Numbered from the stretch's first letter, positions 8,423-16,839 are shown. The stretch is DNA of 27,142 nt from Prevotellaceae bacterium UBA2718 (GCA_002353975.1 DEKQ01000087.1:1-27142); one strand, 5' to 3'. Made by a program: numbers and translations. Notes: generated by a model not told the origin, from the letters alone.

Positions 8423-9334
8423 ATGAATCATGAATTAACCAAGTCTTTCCGGCGGCATTTGCGCCTGCTGCGGGGATTGTCGGCCAACACGCAGGAGGCA
8501 TATCTGCACGATGTGGGCAAGCTCCTCACCTGGTGTGAGGATGAGGGCAAGGAGCCTTTGACGCTCACCCTCAACGACCTGCATACCTTCTCGGCCTCGC
8601 TCCACGACTTGGGCATCGCCTCTTCCACCCACGCACGCATCCTCTGCGGCGTGAGGGCGTTCTACCATTTCCTCGCTCTTGACGGCTATGTGGAGCAGGA
8701 TCCCACCGAGCTCCTTGAGTCACCGACGCAGGACAAGCACCTGCCCGAGGTGCTCTCCACCGCAGAGGTGGATATGCTGGAGGGCGCCATAGACCTCTCG
8801 AAGTGGGAGGGGCAGCGCAACAAGGCCATCATCGAGGTGCTCTTCGCCTGCGGCCTGCGTGTGTCAGAGCTGGTGAGCCTGCGCCTGTCGCAGATATACG
8901 AGGATGAAGGATTCGTCCGCGTCACTGGCAAGGGCAACAAAGAGCGCCTCGTGCCCATCTCTGAGAGCGCCCTGCATCAGCTGCATCTGTGGTACATGGA
9001 CCGCGATAAGATGCGCATAAAGCCCGGCGAGGAGGACTATGTGTTCCTCAACCGACGCGGTTCGCACCTCACGCGCATCATGATTCATATTATGATAAAG
9101 CAATATGCCGCAGCAGCAGGCATCAAGAAGACCATCTCGCCCCACACGCTGCGCCACTCCTTTGCCACCGCACTGCTCGAAGGCGGCGCATCGCTCAGGG
9201 CAATACAGGCCATGCTGGGCCACGAGAGCATAGGCACTACAGAGATATATACTCACATCGACATGTCGATGCTGAGAAACGAAATAATAAACCATCATCC
9301 AAGAAACATGAGAAAATTGAGAATTGAGAGTTGA
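8423..9334 (+). CDS. xerD: XerD-type site-specific tyrosine recombinase
   Basis: 303 aa, the normal length for XerC/XerD, which resolve chromosome dimers at dif during division. The N-terminal SAM-like core-binding domain covers about 1-95 and the catalytic domain about 105-295. All six catalytic residues are visible: R146 (CGLRVSEL), K170 (VTGKGNKERLVP), H241 and R244 (HTLRHSFATALL), H267 (LGHESIGTTEIYTH) and the nucleophile Y276. The ATG at 8423 gives the usual XerD N-terminus. The final KLRIES and stop come from the low-complexity repeat starting at 9324 rather than conserved protein sequence. The gene stands alone, with inverted-repeat elements on both sides. A housekeeping XerD is most likely; a dedicated invertase is possible but the sequence looks like the standard Xer lineage. 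Confidence 0.92.
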   Translation: MNHELTKSFRRHLRLLRGLSANTQEAYLHDVGKLLTWCEDEGKEPLTLTLNDLHTFSASLHDLGIASSTHARILCGVRAFYHFLALDGYVEQDPTELLESPTQDKHLPEVLSTAEVDMLEGAIDLSKWEGQRNKAIIEVLFACGLRVSELVSLRLSQIYEDEGFVRVTGKGNKERLVPISESALHQLHLWYMDRDKMRIKPGEEDYVFLNRRGSHLTRIMIHIMIKQYAAAAGIKKTISPHTLRHSFATALLEGGASLRAIQAMLGHESIGTTEIYTHIDMSMLRNEIINHHPRNMRKLRIES

Positions 9335-9489
9335 GAATTATGATTACTGAAGTAGGGCGTTCAATATGACGTACCCCAAAATACTTAGATTTATGTCAGC
9401 ATATTTCATCAGTCAACGCCCACGTACCCCGTATGGATGCTCATAGTATGCGCAATAGTAGAACAGTAATCATAATTCTCAACTCTCAA
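9324..9489. repeat. element bounded by a perfect 26-bp inverted repeat
   Basis: 9324-9349 (TTGAGAGTTGAGAATTATGA and six more bases) is the exact reverse complement of 9464-9489 and encloses 114 bp. A second, inner pair is GGGCGTT (9355-9361) with AACGCCC (9415-9421), and ACGTACCCC occurs twice inside. The left arm begins inside the last codons of the xerD-like gene. The right arm continues into more copies of CTCAACTCTCAATT up to about 9514, just before the MFS gene. Confidence 0.88.
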
Positions 9490-9529
9490 CTCTCAATTCT
9501 CAACTCTCAATTCTAAATCAGAACACAAT

Positions 9530-10822
9530 ATGAATTTCAACATCAAAACCTCCCCCTGGTCCTGGGTTCCCACGCTTTACTTTGCTGAGGGAATCCCATA
9601 CGTAGCGGTGATGACAATCGCCCTGGTGCTCTATAAGCAGCTGGGACTGTCCAACACCGAGATAACCTACTACACCTCCTGGCTCTACCTGCCGTGGGTC
9701 ATCAAGCCCCTGTGGAGCCCCTTCGTGGATATCATCCGCACTAAGCGCTGGTGGATCATCGCCATGCAGCTGCTCATCGGCGCTGCCTTCGGCGGTGTGG
9801 CCTTCACCATCCCCACCTCCTTCTGGCTGCAGGGCACGCTCTGCTTCTTCTGGCTCATGGCCTTTGCCAGCGCCACCCACGACATCGCAGCCGACGGATT
9901 CTACATGCTCGGCCTCTCGGAGCACGACCAGTCGTGGTTCGTAGGCATACGCTCTACGTTCTACAGGCTTGCCATGATAGTCGGCCAGGGCGTGCTCATC
10001 ATGATTGCCGGCAACCTGCAGGTCATCTTCCGCAATGACATCCCATACTCCTGGAGCCTCCTCTTCTACGGCTGCTGCGGTATGTTCCTCGCCATCTGGC
10101 TGTGGCATTCCTACATCCTGCCGCGCCCCGAGGACGCTACCGCTGGCGGATCGCAGCATCTCAGGACTGTTGAGGACATAAAGCACGAACTCGTGGAGGT
10201 GATAAAGAATTTCTTCAAGAAGGAACAGGTGCTCGTGGGCATCCTCTTCATGCTGCTCTACCGTATGCCTGAAGGGCTGCTCGTCAAGGTCTCCACGCTC
10301 TTCCTCATCGACAATCCCGGCAGCGGCGGCCTCGGTCTGTCGCCTCAGGAGCTGGGCTTCGTGCAGGGTACGGTGGGCGTCATAGGCCTCACCCTCGGCG
10401 GCATCCTCGGCGGAATGGCGGCAGGCAGAGACGGACTGAAGCGCTGGCTGTGGCCTATGGTCTGCGCCATCACGCTGCCCGACATCGTATATGTCTTCAT
10501 GGCATACGCACTGCCACACAGCCTGCTGCTCATCAACGTCTGCATCTTCATAGAGCAGTTCGGCTACGGATTCGGTTTCACCGCCTATATGCTATACCTT
10601 ATCTATTATAGTCAGGGCGAATACAAAACCTCGCACTACGCCCTCTGCACCGCCTTCATGGCCCTGAGCATGATGATACCCGGCCTCTTCGCCGGTGCAT
10701 TGCAGGAGCTGGTAGGCTATCGTATGTTCTTCATCATCGTCATGGCCTTCTGCAGCGTCACCTTCATCACCTCCGCCCTGCTCAAGATAGACCCGAAGTT
10801 CGGAAAGAAAGAGGAGAAGTAA
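9530..10822 (+). CDS. MFS transporter, AmpG/PAT-like
   Basis: 430 aa with about 12 hydrophobic segments, so an inner-membrane transporter. The segment ASATHDIAADGFYM corresponds to the ATQDIA-D signature of the PAT/AmpG branch of the major facilitator superfamily, whose members import anhydromuropeptides or move acetyl-CoA-like solutes. The N-terminus WSWVPTLYFAEGIPYVAV resembles the AmpG opening (LYFSSGLP-like). A central cytoplasmic loop near residues 200-235 (AGGSQHLRTVEDIKHELVE) separates the two six-helix halves. It is monocistronic: a repeat element lies upstream and a strong hairpin 21 nt downstream. Substrate is not determinable from sequence; muropeptide recycling is a reasonable guess. 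Confidence 0.85.
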   Translation: MNFNIKTSPWSWVPTLYFAEGIPYVAVMTIALVLYKQLGLSNTEITYYTSWLYLPWVIKPLWSPFVDIIRTKRWWIIAMQLLIGAAFGGVAFTIPTSFWLQGTLCFFWLMAFASATHDIAADGFYMLGLSEHDQSWFVGIRSTFYRLAMIVGQGVLIMIAGNLQVIFRNDIPYSWSLLFYGCCGMFLAIWLWHSYILPRPEDATAGGSQHLRTVEDIKHELVEVIKNFFKKEQVLVGILFMLLYRMPEGLLVKVSTLFLIDNPGSGGLGLSPQELGFVQGTVGVIGLTLGGILGGMAAGRDGLKRWLWPMVCAITLPDIVYVFMAYALPHSLLLINVCIFIEQFGYGFGFTAYMLYLIYYSQGEYKTSHYALCTAFMALSMMIPGLFAGALQELVGYRMFFIIVMAFCSVTFITSALLKIDPKFGKKEEK

Positions 10823-10843
10823 CCATCGTTCGACATAGCCCAA

Positions 10844-10895
10844 AAAGAAATCGTACTGACCGTCAATCCTGTAGGCCAGTACGATTTCTTTATGC
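10844..10895 (+). terminator. terminator after the MFS gene
   Basis: AAAGAAATCGTACTG (10844-10858) pairs perfectly over 15 bp with CAGTACGATTTCTTT (10877-10891). The stem's own 3' T-rich end serves as the U-tract. The A-run on the left arm would give a U-tract on the opposite strand too, so it may be bidirectional. Confidence 0.8.
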
Positions 10896-11079
10896 TTTCG
10901 GAACCCTTAGACTGCCTTCTCCTCGCAGCTTTTCTATATCCAAACCAAGGTCTTCTACGATCTTGTGTACCAGGACGTTCAATATTATGTGTAAAAGTAG
11001 TAACATCATATTGAATACCCTATCTGTAAAACTGTGAGGTGTAAAATCGTTTTTTCTGAAAACGTGTGCCTCCATCATG

Positions 11080-11133
11080 CAAGATACCCTATTGGCGAGC
11101 GTTGCATCGCCAATAGGGTGTCTTGTTATTTTG
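11080..11133 (+). terminator. second strong hairpin between convergent genes
   Basis: CAAGATACCCTATTGGCGA (11080-11098) pairs with TCGCCAATAGGGTGTCTTG (11107-11125): 19 pairs with one G-T wobble and an 8-nt loop. TTATTTTGG follows on the plus strand. It lies 48 nt past the stop of the minus-strand coiled-coil gene, so it may also end that transcript, although no T-run follows on that strand. The stretch between the two hairpins (10896-11079) holds only a doubtful 62-codon minus-strand frame. Confidence 0.65.
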
Positions 11134-11172
11134 GTTCGTTATGGCGGGTTTTGTTTGTTTCCGCCGTGAGGT

Positions 11173-11844
11173 TTACTGTTCTTTCTGCTTCTGCTCCTGC
11201 ATCTGCTTTACGTTCTGCTGGGCGTTTTCGTGCTTGTTGGCAGCCTTCTGGGCTTCCTTGGCTTCCTCGTCGGCCTTCTTCTGAGCCTTTATGGCATCGT
11301 CCACGATGTCCTTCTGGCGCTTCAACTCCTTCAGCTCAGCCTGCTTGGCGGCAAGGTTTGAGGCGTGGGCAACGACGGATGGCTCGGCCTTCTTCTTGGC
11401 CTTCAGGGTCTTTATCTCACCCTCTGCAATTTCTATCTTGCCCTCCAGCTCGGCAGAGAGCACCTCATTGCTCTTACCGGCATTGACACCGGTCTTCAGA
11501 GTGTTGACCTTCTCTGTAGCCTTCACCAGCTTCTTGTTGGCCTTTTCGGCATCCTTCTTCTCGCTGTTGTGCTTCTTCTCGGCCTTCACAGCCTTGTCAT
11601 AGATCTTCTTCTCCTGCTTCAGCTTCTTCAGCTCGGCCTGCTTGGCGGCCAGGTCGGCCTCATGCTGCAGGTTTGCAGGCTCTGCCTTCTTCTTGGCCTT
11701 CAGGGTCTTGATTTCAGCCTGTACGATGTCAATCTTCATGTCAAGGTTATCGCTCTGGGCCTTGTTGGCCTCCAGGGACTGTGCAAAAGCGAATGCCGGT
11801 GCCAGCGCAATGGCTGCTGCGGCGATGATTGTCTTAATGTTCAT
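11173..11844 (-). CDS. exported coiled-coil protein with internal duplication, function unknown
   Basis: No named family is recognised. The start is set at the ATG at 11844, which begins a clear signal peptide (MNIKTIIAAAAIALAPAFAFAQ), giving 223 aa; a longer frame upstream crosses the promoter. The rest is Lys/Ala/Glu-rich, predicted helical coiled coil, with no membrane segment after the signal. Two units of about 60-70 residues repeat exactly 99 residues apart: EIKTLKAKKKAEP occurs at 44-56 and 143-155, and AAKQAELKKLKQEK at 66-79 matches AAKQAELKELKRQK at 165-178. The C-terminal 25 residues are Gln-rich (NAQQNVKQMQEQKQKEQ). It is likely periplasmic or surface-exposed and may act as a structural spacer or envelope-binding protein, by inference only. 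A near-consensus promoter lies upstream. Confidence 0.8.
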   Translation of the reverse strand: MNIKTIIAAAAIALAPAFAFAQSLEANKAQSDNLDMKIDIVQAEIKTLKAKKKAEPANLQHEADLAAKQAELKKLKQEKKIYDKAVKAEKKHNSEKKDAEKANKKLVKATEKVNTLKTGVNAGKSNEVLSAELEGKIEIAEGEIKTLKAKKKAEPSVVAHASNLAAKQAELKELKRQKDIVDDAIKAQKKADEEAKEAQKAANKHENAQQNVKQMQEQKQKEQ

Positions 11845-11937
11845 AGTCTGTAATTTTTTGAGTTCTCTATTTCTTTGTTTATTATTCTCTGTGCCAATAG
11901 GCGCTATTGTCAGCGCCACGGTTGGTATTCCTGAGCG

Positions 11938-11968
11938 CAAAATTAGTCATTTTAATTTACTTTGCAAA
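11938..11968 (-). promoter_or_regulatory. near-consensus Bacteroidetes promoter of the coiled-coil gene
   Basis: On the minus strand TTTG (complement of CAAA at 11965-11968), a 19-nt spacer, then TAATTTTG (complement of 11938-11945), matching TTTG-N19-TAnnTTTG. The -33 box sits in the last codons of comEC and inside the palindrome ACTTTGCAAAGT (11959-11970). The ~87-nt leader contains the hairpin GGCGCT-GACAAT-AGCGCC, extended by CCAA/TTGG. Confidence 0.8.
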
Positions 11969-13307
11969 GTTTTTCACATAAATAAACATTATACATCCGC
12001 CTTATGAGCAGCACTACGGCACTGATGAGGATGTATGTTATCAGCAGTTGCATGGGGCTGATGTATATCCCCTCGATGCTTGCTCCGGGCAGTTTGGCCA
12101 CCCCTTGCAGCAGCATGTTTTGCAGTGTCACCGTCCATTGCAGCGTCCATGCTATGCCGCCCGTCACCCCTGCCAGTGCCGCAGGCAGCAGGAGCGAGGC
12201 GATGAGCAGCAGCAGCGACAGCCCGATGATGAGTATCGCTGCGGGTGAGACGAAGAAGTTCGTTATCCAGAAATAGCACGAGAAGCGGTGGAAATAGAAT
12301 GCCACGAGCGGTGCCACGCCTATCTGTGCGGCGAGCGAGACGGAGAACAGCCCTATGACGAAGCTCAGCAGGCGCGTGTGCCAAGGTAGTCCCTCCTCCA
12401 CAGTCGGGTCTGGCAGATTCTCTATGGTCTGTTTTTTACGTATCAGGCTATGGTATTTTATGAGGTTGTAGAGCGCATGGAATATGCCGTTGTAGAGCGT
12501 GCAGATGCTCAATACGGCGAGAAATGACATCTGAAAGCCTGCGTCGAAGAGCCAGTGGGGCTTCACGACGAGCATCAGCCCGGCTGCCGCGGCTATGACA
12601 TCCACAGGTCGGGAGTAGCGTGCCAATATGCGCCCCGTGCCATAGAGCGTCATCATCACGGCGGCGCGAACCACCGAGGCATGTGGTCCCACAAGCAGCA
12701 CGTAGCCCCATACCAGCGTCAGCGGTATGGCGATGCTGAGCCGCGGGTGCCGGAAGGTGGGCATCAGGAGTGTCAGCAGCATGAAGATGATGCTGAGGTG
12801 CAGGCCTGAGAGGGCAAAGATATGCGCCCCGCCGGTGACGTTATACACCTCGCGCAGCTCTTTCGTCACGCCGCTCCTGTCGCCAAGGGTCATCGCTGCA
12901 ACGATGGCGAAGGCCTCACCCTGCAGTCCGTAACCCTTGTACTCCTCCATCAGTCGCTCCCTCATCGCCGCCGCGCGGGTGGCAATCCCTGTCGTCAGGC
13001 CTTCTTCCGCAGGCTGCTCATAGTAGCGGTGGGTGGTGTGAGAGTATCTCAGGGAGTGGCTCTGACGCTCCATCACGAGCATCCCGATGCAGAAGACGGC
13101 CAATAAAACGGCTACTCCTGCCACTCTTTGCCGCCGCCGTAGCAGGACAGAGAGTAGCAGGAGTAGCAGTGTTGCGGTGGCCAGGGTCGTGAAGCTCAGT
13201 GGCAGGAGGCCGTGGCTGGCCGCAGAGAGGTCGGCATAGTGGACGAGGCACTCGTGCTCCGCCACTATGCCGAGGATGAGAAAGGGCAGCGGCTTAGCGT
13301 GCCACAT
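11952..13307 (-). CDS. comEC: short ComEC/Rec2-like competence membrane protein
   Basis: 451 aa. ComEC forms the inner-membrane channel for single-stranded DNA during natural transformation. The competence domain is clear: GDRSGVTKELREVYNVTGGAHIFALSGLHLSIIF (split here as GDRSG near 140 and HIFALSGLHL near 165), followed by several membrane helices (VVRAAVMMTLYGTGRI, FDAGFQMSFLAVLSI). It lacks the C-terminal metallo-beta-lactamase-like domain of Bacillus ComEC. The soluble OB-fold usually found between the first helices and the competence domain also seems absent: only about 50 residues separate FCIGMLVMERQ from the EEYKGYGLQGEAFAIV segment. The ATG at 13307 overlaps the end of the PL11 gene by 14 bp, which suggests translational coupling. 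Family is firm; whether this short form still moves DNA is uncertain. Confidence 0.85.
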   Translation of the reverse strand: MWHAKPLPFLILGIVAEHECLVHYADLSAASHGLLPLSFTTLATATLLLLLLSVLLRRRQRVAGVAVLLAVFCIGMLVMERQSHSLRYSHTTHRYYEQPAEEGLTTGIATRAAAMRERLMEEYKGYGLQGEAFAIVAAMTLGDRSGVTKELREVYNVTGGAHIFALSGLHLSIIFMLLTLLMPTFRHPRLSIAIPLTLVWGYVLLVGPHASVVRAAVMMTLYGTGRILARYSRPVDVIAAAAGLMLVVKPHWLFDAGFQMSFLAVLSICTLYNGIFHALYNLIKYHSLIRKKQTIENLPDPTVEEGLPWHTRLLSFVIGLFSVSLAAQIGVAPLVAFYFHRFSCYFWITNFFVSPAAILIIGLSLLLLIASLLLPAALAGVTGGIAWTLQWTVTLQNMLLQGVAKLPGASIEGIYISPMQLLITYILISAVVLLIRRMYNVYLCEKLCKVN

Positions 13308-16300
13308 ACTTCTTGCGGTCTATGAAATAGATGCCGTTTGCTGGGATCTTAGTCAGTCGAACACCCTGACTGTTGTATATCACGGCGTTCTCGTTGGCAT
13401 CCATAGTGTGGTTCGTGATGCCTGTCGGGTCTGGCTCCGGCTCTGTCACGGTCAGCTTATAGCTTGCACTGCCTGCCAGATATTCCTTGTTGCCCGCAAA
13501 TGAGGCCGTGATAGTGGTGTTGCCAGCCCCCACAACGGTCACTGTGCCCTGTCCGTTGACGGTGGCAACAGTGGTTTTGCTGCTGCTCCATGTCAGAGGT
13601 AGGTCGTGCGGGTTGTAGAGTGTCGGCGCTGTGAATGTCTCGTCGAGAACCACGGATGCTTCAGCAGTGCTGAACGACAGGTCTGCCGCAACAGGCTCCG
13701 GCTCCGTCACGCTCAGCTTATAGCTTGCGCTGCCTGCCAGATATTCCTTGTTGCCCGCAAATGACGCTGTGATGGTGGTGTTGCCTGCTCCCACTACGGT
13801 CACAGTGCCCTGACTGTTGACAGTAGCCACAGAGGTATTGCTGCTTGAGTAAGTCACTGTAACCTTGTGCGGGTTAGAGAGTGTAGGCGCTGTGAATGCC
13901 TCGTCGAGAACCACCGATGCCTCAGCAGCGCTGAACGACAGGTCTGCCGAAACTGGATCTGGATCCGGCTGTGGGTCAACCTGTGACTCCGGATACGGAT
14001 AAGGATAGGTTGCGCGTGGGTTATAGCCCAAGTGTGGCGGCTGATTGTAGGCGCAGTTCTGGTTGATTACCTGTGCGCGATAGTCAAAGTCGTCCATCAG
14101 GTGAGGCAGCATATAGTCGGTCTTGAAGTTGGTAGCGTTGATGATGAGCTGGTAGCCCGTGCTTCCGTCCTCGGTCCAGGTCACTATCTCCTCGCGCCAG
14201 TCGCCTAAGAGGTCGCCCTGCACGCAGGGGTTATACTTCGAATAGTTGTTCAGGTGGCCCTGCGTATAGTTCGTGCCGTTGACCAGTGGTATTATTCTGC
14301 TGTAGCCCGTGCCGTTGAATCCCTCTATGACGCTCTTGTCAAAGAACTGGTCGGAGAGTGTTCCGTTCCAGTATATGCGCATATTCGATGCTGCGCCGCC
14401 ACCATGACTGAGTCCCGTTGCTACGGCATTGCCCTTCGTATCGTTGAGGGTGGAGTAACCGTCGGCACTGTACTGCCACAGCGGCTCGTTGCTGTTCACA
14501 TTGAAATTGCCCATGATGCCGCGTCCGGTGTCGCCGCCTGCAGTCTTGTGGAGCAGCAGTTCGCCGGTGGTGCCGTCGCGGTAGTCCATGCCGTAGGGCT
14601 TCTCCTCATGCACCATGAATGTCTCCAGACCGGGACGGTTCACGTCAAAGTCGGCTGTGTGGAGGGCGTCGCCATGACCCAGGCCGGTGCGGTAGAGCGT
14701 CGTGCCGTCGGGCTTCATGGCTCCTGAACCATACACAATCTCCTGCTTGCCGTCGCGGTTCACGTCGGCAACGGAAATCCAGTGGCAGCCCTCGCCATAC
14801 ATTGTCTTGCTCAGCGTCTTTGAAGAGCCGTTGGCATACTCCACCTTTCCGTTTGTGGCAGAGAATGCGCTATGCTTCCAGCGCAGCGTCAGGTCTGTGC
14901 CGTCCCAGTCGTATGCGCCGATGAACGCACCATTATAATATCCACGCGCGAAGATGGGGCTTGGGTTTCCGTCCTCACCGTCCAGCCAGGCGATGGCTGC
15001 GAGGTAGCGCTCTGAGCGGTTCTGATTGCCGTCGCCCCAATAGCTCTCGCCGGCCTTGTAGTCGGTGTGATAAGGTATGGATTTCAGTTCGGCGCCGTTG
15101 CGACCGTCAAAGACGCTTATCCACTCCGGTCCGCTCACCTGCTTGCCGCGGCTGTTGAGGTAGTTGCCCTTTGGGTTGGTGTCAAGAGAGAGGTGGTTGC
15201 CCTCGCCATCCACGGCACCGGGAGCCGTCTTTACCATAAATTCTCCGAAACCATCGCCGTCAAAGTCCCATGCTATGAACTGTGACGTGTGGGCAGAGTT
15301 GAACATATTCGGACCGGTGTGCATCATCCAGAGGCACTTGCCGTTGAGCTTGTAGCAGCTGTAGAAGGCCGGCGACGTGGTGCCGCTGCTGGCTGCGTCC
15401 TTCTCGTTGGACGGTGCCCACTTCAGGATTATCTCATATTCGCCGTCGCCGTCCATGTCGCAATAGGACGCGTCGTTAGGCGTATAGCTGGCTCCGCGGT
15501 TGGTGGGGTCGGTGGGAGCACCGCCCTCCAAGGGGATATACTTCGTCTGCTGCGTCCAGGTCTTCTCGCTCACTTCGTTCTCTATCACGTTGCCCTTTGC
15601 GTCATACACCTCCAAGCGGTAGTAGTGTGCATTGGTGCCGCTGAGATCGGCAAAGTTTGTCTTGCCCGTGATGAAGTCGCCGTTGTTCATCGGAACGGTC
15701 TGCGAAGACGCTGATGAGCCTCGGTAGAGCTTGAACTTATATCCCGTCTCGTCGGTCTTGCGTGAGCGCCATGAGACGAGGTTGCCCTTGCCGCCGCCCT
15801 TGGTGTTGCTGCCGTTGATAGAGTTCACTGCCATCAGGCCGCGCGTCAGGGGCTTGGCCTGTCCCTTGGGCTCCAGATTGCTGACGGTGAAGGTGGTGGT
15901 GAAGTAGAATTCCTCCGTGCCGCCCTTCTTGATGCTGGTCGTGGCTATGTGGGTGCCGTTGTCGTAGGATGTAGTAGCGCTGTATGTGCCGCCAAGTGAA
16001 GACTGCACGGTGGCGCTGAAGTTGCTTGGGTCGCCGTAGAGCTTAGTGGAATAGCGTGCATTCTCACCGTTCTTCAGACCCTTCACGAGGCTGTAGAGAT
16101 TGATGGCGCTGCTGCCAGCAGAGCCGGTGGCACCGCTGCATGAGAAGGCAGACAGGTAGTGTGACACGTCATATACCTCCTCGTCGAGCGCACCCTCAAT
16201 GATGACGTTGCGTATGCCGAAAGACTTGGCGTTGACCTTCTCTGCGGTATTCTTGTCAATGCCATTGAAGTTGTAGGCATAGAAAGTGAGGACAAACATC

Positions 16301-16839
16301 TTGCTGTCCACCACCATGTCAGGCAGCGTAATCTCGTTGTGGCCGTAGCCGATGCTGTTGCCCGCCATGATTTTGTTGCGCAGCACGGTGACACCATCAA
16401 CCGTCGTCTCTGTTCCGCCGCTCTCTTTGTAGCGCACTTCTATGTTGCCGCCGTCGGTGCCCACCTTCACAAGGTCAAAGGAAATCTTCGTCACCTTCAG
16501 CTTGTGGCCGTTGGCAGGAGTCACTCCGAAGGCCAGAGTAGAGTTGCCCGTGGCCGATGATACGGTGGTGGTAGCGGTGAAAGTGGTAAACGCAGGGTCA
16601 TAGTTCACGGCCTCAAAGCCCGTGTCGGCGCCGCTCTTGGTCAGCGTGCCCATGTTTGCGGTGGCGAAATTGCTGCCCTGCACGTATTTTCCTGTGCACA
16701 GCGAACTGCCTGCACCGGTGATACTTACAGCAGAAGGGTTGCTCTTGTCGGACAATTCCCACGTGGCCTTGACGGCTTGCTGCGCCATCGCGGCAACGCA
16801 TGTCAGCGACAAAAGCACTGAGTAGATAATTCTGTTCAT
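13294..16839 (-). CDS. secreted rhamnogalacturonan lyase, polysaccharide lyase family 11-like, with Big_2 modules
   Basis: 1181 aa. PL11 enzymes cleave the rhamnose-galacturonate bonds of the rhamnogalacturonan-I backbone by beta-elimination. Domains by approximate residue: signal peptide 1-19 (MNRIIYSVLLSLTCVAAMA); a beta-sandwich region 20-215, then a linker; PL11 catalytic beta-propeller about 327-950, with the N-terminal strand RGLMAVNS, the repeated calcium-type motifs YCDMDGDGEYEIILKW, AWDFDGDGFGEFMVKT and VADVNRDGKQEIVYGSG, and QGDLLGDWREEIV; two near-identical Big_2 domains 961-1046 and 1050-1133; and a C-terminal tail (YNSQGVRLTKIPANGIYFI). The tail and the Big_2 modules closely resemble those of the PL1 protein at 3656-7288, so both are probably exported and displayed by the same route. 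A promoter lies 38 nt upstream. comEC follows with a 14-bp overlap. Confidence 0.92.
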   Translation of the reverse strand: MNRIIYSVLLSLTCVAAMAQQAVKATWELSDKSNPSAVSITGAGSSLCTGKYVQGSNFATANMGTLTKSGADTGFEAVNYDPAFTTFTATTTVSSATGNSTLAFGVTPANGHKLKVTKISFDLVKVGTDGGNIEVRYKESGGTETTVDGVTVLRNKIMAGNSIGYGHNEITLPDMVVDSKMFVLTFYAYNFNGIDKNTAEKVNAKSFGIRNVIIEGALDEEVYDVSHYLSAFSCSGATGSAGSSAINLYSLVKGLKNGENARYSTKLYGDPSNFSATVQSSLGGTYSATTSYDNGTHIATTSIKKGGTEEFYFTTTFTVSNLEPKGQAKPLTRGLMAVNSINGSNTKGGGKGNLVSWRSRKTDETGYKFKLYRGSSASSQTVPMNNGDFITGKTNFADLSGTNAHYYRLEVYDAKGNVIENEVSEKTWTQQTKYIPLEGGAPTDPTNRGASYTPNDASYCDMDGDGEYEIILKWAPSNEKDAASSGTTSPAFYSCYKLNGKCLWMMHTGPNMFNSAHTSQFIAWDFDGDGFGEFMVKTAPGAVDGEGNHLSLDTNPKGNYLNSRGKQVSGPEWISVFDGRNGAELKSIPYHTDYKAGESYWGDGNQNRSERYLAAIAWLDGEDGNPSPIFARGYYNGAFIGAYDWDGTDLTLRWKHSAFSATNGKVEYANGSSKTLSKTMYGEGCHWISVADVNRDGKQEIVYGSGAMKPDGTTLYRTGLGHGDALHTADFDVNRPGLETFMVHEEKPYGMDYRDGTTGELLLHKTAGGDTGRGIMGNFNVNSNEPLWQYSADGYSTLNDTKGNAVATGLSHGGGAASNMRIYWNGTLSDQFFDKSVIEGFNGTGYSRIIPLVNGTNYTQGHLNNYSKYNPCVQGDLLGDWREEIVTWTEDGSTGYQLIINATNFKTDYMLPHLMDDFDYRAQVINQNCAYNQPPHLGYNPRATYPYPYPESQVDPQPDPDPVSADLSFSAAEASVVLDEAFTAPTLSNPHKVTVTYSSSNTSVATVNSQGTVTVVGAGNTTITASFAGNKEYLAGSASYKLSVTEPEPVAADLSFSTAEASVVLDETFTAPTLYNPHDLPLTWSSSKTTVATVNGQGTVTVVGAGNTTITASFAGNKEYLAGSASYKLTVTEPEPDPTGITNHTMDANENAVIYNSQGVRLTKIPANGIYFIDRKKYVAR

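Noticed and set aside
10890..11078. 62-codon minus-strand frame (MMEAHVFRKNDFTPHSF...) between the two hairpins
   Set aside because: It has no ribosome-binding site or promoter, contains an 8-bp inverted repeat (10979-11016) and matches no family I recognise; a transposase remnant is possible but unsupported.
11845..11940. 32-residue N-terminal extension of the coiled-coil protein
   Set aside because: It overlaps the promoter's -7 box and lies before the signal peptide, so it is leader sequence.
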